NCBI GenBank assembly: GCA_027924585.1
Contig: BSBM01000321.1
Location: 1,935,001-1,999,000, forward strand
Length of the DNA stretch: 64,000 nucleotides
Source: Larix kaempferi
Lineage: Eukaryota > Streptophyta > Pinopsida > Pinales > Pinaceae
Reading direction: 5' to 3'
Every line of letters begins with the position of its first letter. Positions within the stretch are counted from its first letter, which is position 1. The position numbers and the translations under genes are program-made. The notes beneath the pieces are model-generated. The model did not search any database, was not told the DNA's origin, and worked only from the letters and a program-made list of their open reading frames with translations. This document shows, piece by piece, positions 59,010 through 64,000 of the stretch.

Positions 59010-59908
59010 TGTTATACCCAAAATCTACTCATCATAAGATTTAGTGTATACACCCCTGAAGATACCTAGACTAAGTAATCATCCTAGGAGGATTTGTACC
59101 CAATTGTGCTAAGTTTTGAAGGGTCATCGCAGGTTTCACACTAGCAACATGCGACGTCACACCTTGCTCCATTGCAGGGTGCGATGAAGTCAGTTAGATG
59201 GAAAAAATAGCTTCTTCGAGGTCCATCTCAAAGCTTGCTGACTTGGGACCCTATCCCTGACCTCTTGGAAGAGCTGGCACTCGATTCCTAAACCTTTGGA
59301 GAGATCCCTTAAGCCTCTCCTACCATCTCTCAACCTATCCTATCCATACCCTATCCACTTAGTCCTATATAAATGAAGCTCACTCCCATCCCAAGGGGAG
59401 GAAGGCTATGGTATCTACATGCTGGTGAAATCACTCTTAGAACATCTCCACTCACGTATTGGAGAACTCATACTTCCTTGGAAGGATATGGCAATTGGCT
59501 TTGTCGGATAAGGGCTACAGCGTTAAGCCTTGGTTGTAGTTATATATCTCTATTATGTACTCCTCTATTTACAGTAATACAAATGATTTCCACCAATATT
59601 GTTCATGTGTGCAATGATATTGAGTAGTTTACCTGCTTAACTGTTTACATAGATCTCTTACTGTATAGATGTCTTTTACTAGTTTCTCTTGTTTCTTGTC
59701 TTAACAGGTCTTGTAGCTTGGATCTGACAACCATGAGACGTGGAGCAGCATTTAGGAGAAAGGATTGCGAAGTGAAAGGTAAGACATCTAGTACTCGATC
59801 CTTAAGTAGATCTAGGAAATGCATTGGTAGTCTGTTCTATTTGTTCTAGACTCACTTTGAGCTAGGGAGATCCGGCTCGCGTTCGCTCGAGTGGACTGTC
59901 CGATAACA
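59010..59908 (+). repeat. E3 5' LTR
   Basis: Starts TGTTATACCCAAAATCTACTC (compare E1 TGTTATAGGTCAAATCTACAC) and ends GTCCGATAACA, directly followed by a primer-binding site. A TATA box TATATAAAT lies at 59367-59375. 899 bp. The 3' partner lies beyond the window. Confidence 0.7.
59367..59375 (+). promoter_or_regulatory. E3 LTR TATA box
   Basis: CCTATATAAATGAAG, about 360 bp into the LTR. Probable element promoter. Confidence 0.55.
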
Positions 59909-59912
59909 AATC

Positions 59913-59930
59913 TGGCGACCATACTGGGGA
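59913..59930 (+). promoter_or_regulatory. E3 primer-binding site
   Basis: TGGCGACCATACTGGGGA lies four bases after the LTR. It differs from the E4 site TGGCGACTCCACTGGGGA at three central positions, so the same tRNA was probably used, with mutation or a variant isoacceptor. Confidence 0.65.
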
Positions 59931-60845
59931 GTATGGAATCTGGTCAGTAGTTGTCAATCTGAGAGTCATTTTCAGTTGATTGCTTGACACACGCCTTTTT
60001 ATTTTTTCCATTTACTTCTTGAAGTTGATTTCACCATCAGATCTTCGTATTGAAGACTCTGATCTGCTTCCTCTGAGTTTATACAACTCATTCCCAAACC
60101 ATTCCATGGTTCATTATTAAGAGATTTGATTCATTTTTGAATTTAGACTTCGCCTGTCGCACCTGGGCGGTGGGAACAGAGTGACACTATGTCATTTTTC
60201 TTTACCTGTTAGTTACTCGTCGCATCCCTTTCATTAGTAAACTGCGACATTGTCACACTTCCCATGTATGCAAACTGCAACGTCGCACTGTGTACAAACA
60301 CAGAGTGCGCCGATTTGTTAAAATTTGGCATGCAGGTATCTCTTTTCCACTTGACAGTTTGGAATTTGGTTTGCTATATGAACTCTCTCTGTGCTGCAAG
60401 ATCCAGCTAGGGATCCTGTTTTGATTTGTGTTTTGAGTGTTTGGTTTTGTTTGGATTGATTTTGGGTTCCGTATTGGACAAGCTTGAAAACCGGTAGTGG
60501 TGGATACTCTTGTCTCCTCCACCTTCATCCGCTCACCCTTGCATTCCTTTCCTTCCATCCCTGATTTGATTATTACGTTAGATCAGCTTCCAGACCTCGT
60601 TTTCATTTTGTTTGAGCTTTGCTTGCTTGGTTTGCTTGATGCTGCTTGATTTTGAGTTAAGTGTGTCCTTCAGCTTGATTGAGTGCTTGTCTTTTCTCAA
60701 GTTTTATGAGTTTACTGAATGTTGCAAGTAGTGTTTTATTTTCAGTCATCTAGATCTGAAAGCTCAATTACTACCAAGTTTATTCTTTGATGCATACATT
60801 GAAAAGTTAAAAAGTGCTTCCCTGCTCATTGAAAAGTTTATTGTT

Positions 60846-60863
60846 TCCCCAGTGGAGTCGCCA
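60846..60863 (-). promoter_or_regulatory. E4 primer-binding site
   Basis: On the minus strand TGGCGACTCCACTGGGGA lies three bases after the E4 LTR. It is complementary to a tRNA end CCCCAGTGGAGTCGCCA, as expected for plant tRNA-Arg. Confidence 0.75.
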
Positions 60864-60866
60864 TTC

Positions 60867-61964
60867 TGTTGTGAGGAAAATGCACCTATAGTTCAGGGGA
60901 GAAACTACCAACTTACAGGTATGAAAGATAGACCTACAAATGTTCTGCAAGTGCAACTAGTAAGCAAAGATATTTAAGGTTAGAAAGGTGAGTACCTTAT
61001 TAAGAAGGTTGATCCAAGCTTTCCCTTCCTTGCTCTTCAATGCTATCCAGTATCGCAATGCCCACACCTGCAAAACAACTCAATACCTTTCTCAAATACA
61101 TTTGACTACATATATAAGACTGATATTCATAACAGAAGAAGACATCAGACTATAAGCAAACTGTAATCAAATCTGAGACACACATAAATAGGTCATCTTT
61201 GGAAAGGAAAGAATGTCTGATCTTTATTAATGAATGAAGCAAGTACATCAAATTATACCTTCCTTCAAGCTTGGCACTTCACGAAACCTAGATTCAAAGT
61301 CCCCTGCTTCTGTTCTCCAAGGATCCCAGCCTCTAATCAGTTGTGCTAGGGTTTATCAAAAACTGAGGCACAAGAGAGGGGGATGAGGGTCTCCATTCCT
61401 CCATCATAACATTGTTATAGGCTTGGTCCCCTCACATGGCCCTTCTACCTTCTTTATATAGTCAATGAAGGAGAGGAAAAGTAGTTATAACCGATTAGGA
61501 AGTTCCCAAACCAACTTAAACTAACCAAAATTCGAGATTTGGACTAGTTCAGGAAAATGCCCTACTCTTCCTACTGCAAACCAGCACATTTTTCAAGGTG
61601 TGCGCTACTTTATTGAATTAGAGTCGTGCACATGCCCTAATCTATAGGCATAAGAGTCGCGCACACATCCTAGTATGCCCTACTCTATACATAGGATACC
61701 CGCGTTTTGGGGGGGAAATGGCCAAAAACAGGGTTTTCTGATCATTTTCAGGAGATGGTTTGGTTTGGAAAAATGTTCCTAAGGGTTATAACCATCAAAT
61801 GGGCCAAGAGTGAGGTAATTTCAACTGTTTTTAGTGTCCCAAATGACCCCTCAATCCACAAATGTCTTGTTGTGTGACTAAACTTGATCTCAAGAAGTGT
61901 CGTCATGCAACCAAGCGATGCAAGTGTCATCACGGACGAAGAAGTGTCATTTTAAGCTATAACA
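60867..61964 (-). repeat. E4 5' LTR, inverted in the E3 leader
   Basis: On the minus strand TGTTATAGCTTAAAATGACAC ... TTTTCCTCACAACA, 1,098 bp, with a TATA box TATATAAA (complement of 61453-61460). It resembles the E1 LTR at both ends. Only about 20-40 bp of its own leader remain left of the primer-binding site; the rest of the element is gone. Confidence 0.75.
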
Positions 61965-63495
61965 AACCGGTAGTGGTGGATACTCTTGTCTCCTCCACCT
62001 TCATCCGCTCACCCTTGCATTCCCTTCCTTCCATCCCTGATTTTATTATTACGTTAGATCAGCTTCCAGACCTTGTTTTCATTTTGTTTGAGCTTTGCTT
62101 GCTGCTGCTTGATTTTGAGTTAAGTGTGTCCTTCAGCTTGATTGAGTGCTTGTCTTTTCTCGAGTTTTCTGAGTTTACTGAATGCTACAAGTAGTGTTTT
62201 CTTTTTCAGTCATCTAGATCTGAAAGCTCAATTGCTATCAAGTTTATTCTTTGATGAATACATTGAAAAGTTAAAAAGTGCTTCTTTCCCATCATTTCTT
62301 GAGCATTATTGAAGAAAATTGTTGTGCATTGGAACGTTTCCGTTTGTGTTTTGGAAAAGGTGAATGAATGTATGATCTATTGTGTTTTTCTCGAATTATG
62401 AGTCGCTCATTTTCTTGAAAGACTTAAAGAACGCTTCGATTTTTGCAAAATTGATTCCATGCTAAGGAAAGACAGATGCATTTTTAATTTTTGTTGCTTT
62501 TAGACCATTGAAAGTGAAATTGAAAAACTTGCATATTCCATTTCAGAATCCTCTCTTTTCATTACCTAGTGTCGTTTTGATTTGAAAAGAAAAAGAAAAG
62601 AAAAAATGTTGTGATTTGGATAGTAGTGTTGTGATTTTTTGTGTTTCGTCGAAAAAGGAAAAGAATACTTTCATAGTCAAGTTTTGTTTGAATTGGGATT
62701 GTGTTGCATTGAGTTTGTTTTGGAAATACTATTGGAAAAAGTTTTCTCCTTCCCATAGCTAGAATTCATTGAAAAAAAAGAATATTTCGTGCATGTATCC
62801 AGGTCTTGCATTATGCTTCCGATTCTGTACTCACCTCATGCATTCACCTAACCATCCAAGATAAAATTAACGGTAGAACTAGGTAAAATCATTTAGTAAC
62901 TGTGTGTAAGTTAGAGACGTGTTCCGGCGTCTTTAAGCGTGGCAGCTATCGTTATTTGCCAGCACTGTATTCTGGGGGTATTGTAGTCTTCCACATACTT
63001 ATCGGTATATCGAGCTCCTTCATGTACCCACCAAGTACCATAATCCATACTTGGCATATATCGAAGGGTGTATCATGTACTCGGTAGTATATCGGAAGGT
63101 CTCTTGCCGAACTGTTGTGCCTTAGTCAGCACCACTACGGATTTGAGCTCCCATGTACCTTGCGTATATCGGGAGACACCACTAGGATTCCTGAAACCAA
63201 CTGAGTTAACCATTTGGTCATCTTGGAAAAGCAATACGCCGAGAACAACACTCGGGGAGATTAGCACGCACGTACTGTCCAGGTAATCGGGTATGCAGGC
63301 AAGGGTACGGCCCCAATCCTCCTTGTTGCGTCATATTGTTGGACCATGCAGTATATAGCTGTTTGCGATGCCTTGATAATCCTGTGAGGATCCTGACTTT
63401 TCATCCACTCCTATTCACACAGTTTGCTTGTTGCTTTTAGACTTGAGTAGTGTTTGACTTGTGTGGTACTTTAGAGTCTCTTAGAGAGTTCAGAT

Positions 63496-63996
63496 ATGGA
63501 AGATTCTTCCGGGACTACCAACCAAAGCGCCCCTTTCCAGGGTGTGCCATTTGTTATTCCCCCTTGTGGAACTGTTGGTCCTCCCTTTATGGCTACGTTG
63601 AGTCTTCCTGGATTGACGATAGGATTACCAGTATGGTTATTCTCCAATCCAGTTACACCAAGTGCACCAATTGTGTCAGACCTAGGTCCTTCATCACATG
63701 AGCATCAATCTCATGGTGACCCTTCTCCTTCTTCGTCGAAAGTTGAATCGGCTTCCGTCTCTTCCTCTTCTCCTGCTGAAAACTCTGATGTTAGTGAGAA
63801 GGGTGGTGAAAAGAAGAAAAAAGGGAAGACTAAGAAGAAGAACACTAAGCAAAAGGTCACAACCCCAACCACTGATCATCATGCTAGGGGCACCGATACA
63901 CCTGTTCTGAATTCGCGTAAACCGAAATTCCCTTGCAAACTTTGTAAAGGGTCCCATTTTCTTAAGAGCTTCCCTGTTATCTCCAAGGTCTTATAA
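63496..63996 (+). CDS. E3 gag N-terminal part
   Basis: A 166-codon frame starts at ATG 63496 (MEDSSGTTNQSAPFQGVPF), about 3.6 kb after the E3 LTR. It has GLTIGLPVWLFSN, a Ser-rich linker, a Lys-rich patch (GGEKKKKGKTKKKNTKQK), one unit like the E1 His repeat (HHARGTDTPVL) and a damaged zinc knuckle CKLCKGSHFLKSF in which the third Cys is lost. The frame ends in TAA at 63994-63996; in E1 the homologous frame continues into a protease, so this stop is probably a lesion. It is the same gag family as E1 (18887-16818). The element runs off the window. Confidence 0.7.
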   Translation: MEDSSGTTNQSAPFQGVPFVIPPCGTVGPPFMATLSLPGLTIGLPVWLFSNPVTPSAPIVSDLGPSSHEHQSHGDPSPSSSKVESASVSSSSPAENSDVSEKGGEKKKKGKTKKKNTKQKVTTPTTDHHARGTDTPVLNSRKPKFPCKLCKGSHFLKSFPVISKVL

Positions 63997-64000
63997 ATAT

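Larger units (their letters stand above)
60489..62285 (+). repeat. S: 340-bp direct duplication around the E4 LTR
   Basis: 60489-60830 and 61965-62285 both start AACCGGTAGTGGTGGATACTC and share about 95% of bases to CATTGAAAAGTTAAAAAGTGC. Copy 1 has a small extra GCTTGGTTTGCT-type insertion. Confidence 0.9.
59931..63495 (+). other. E3 leader, interrupted by E4
   Basis: No supported ORF. It contains the duplicated S segment (60489-60830 and 61965-62285) and the E4 LTR. From 62,990 to 63,190 four GTATATCG-type motifs recur (CGGTATATCGAG, GCATATATCGAAG, AGTATATCGGAAG, CGTATATCGGGAG). Confidence 0.5.

Overview
The window looks like a nuclear, gene-poor segment of a large plant genome, most likely a conifer or another gymnosperm. 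The grounds are one intact plant-type PPR-DYW gene, one interrupted plant-type SAC phosphatase pseudogene with canonical introns, and about 60 kb of nested, decayed LTR retrotransposons whose reading frames are broken mostly by point stop codons. No bacterial operon, CRISPR array, rRNA or complete tRNA was seen. Species level is inference only. Many reading frames that look open here start at GTG or TTG; only ATG starts were treated as plausible.

Layout. 1-2.3 kb: decayed Ty3/gypsy gag and LTR-like DNA. 2.3-6.5 kb: a non-autonomous LTR element (about 610-bp direct repeats) carrying a non-gag/pol, coiled-coil ORF. 6.5-13.4 kb: mostly structureless DNA with small tandem repeats and some exon-like islands. 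13.46-22.78 kb: the last exons of a SAC-domain phosphoinositide phosphatase pseudogene on the minus strand, split inside a coding exon by an 8.3-kb minus-strand LTR element, E1 (two 978-bp LTRs). E1 encodes only gag and protease, with an 11-residue histidine-phased repeat, and its 3' region holds 97-bp and 52-bp tandem arrays where RT/RH/IN would be expected. 24.3-26.55 kb: the PPR-DYW gene, the only intact gene. 26.6-32.8 kb: tandem repeats, a fold-back structure and a Ty1/copia gag pseudogene.

32.86-50.69 kb: a nested stack. A long minus-strand repeat R (TGTTATCAC...GTGATAACA, probably a solo LTR of about 4 kb) is split by a plus-strand copy of the same family (35,167-39,673, with an imperfect 5-bp target duplication). 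It is split again by X (40,640-49,920), an insertion whose two LTRs are in inverted rather than direct orientation. The R sequence resumes across X without gap or duplication.

50.7-58.97 kb: a decayed minus-strand gag-protease polyprotein, a long noncoding tract, a CpG-rich 59-bp tandem array, and a minus-strand LTR with an initiator-Met type primer-binding site. 59.0-64.0 kb: the 5' LTR, primer-binding site, leader and gag start of plus-strand element E3, which runs off the window. Its leader is interrupted by an inverted LTR (E4) flanked by a 340-bp direct duplication.

E1, X, E3 and E4 look like relatives. E1, E3 and E4 share TGTTA(T)-type LTR starts and primer-binding sites that match or resemble the complement of a tRNA ending in CCCCAGYGGAGTCRCCA. 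E1 and X share the polypurine tract ATTAGGGGGCATC, and E1 and E3 share a gag N-terminus. The window therefore records repeated rounds of insertion by one Tat-like gypsy group, much of it apparently mobilised in trans.
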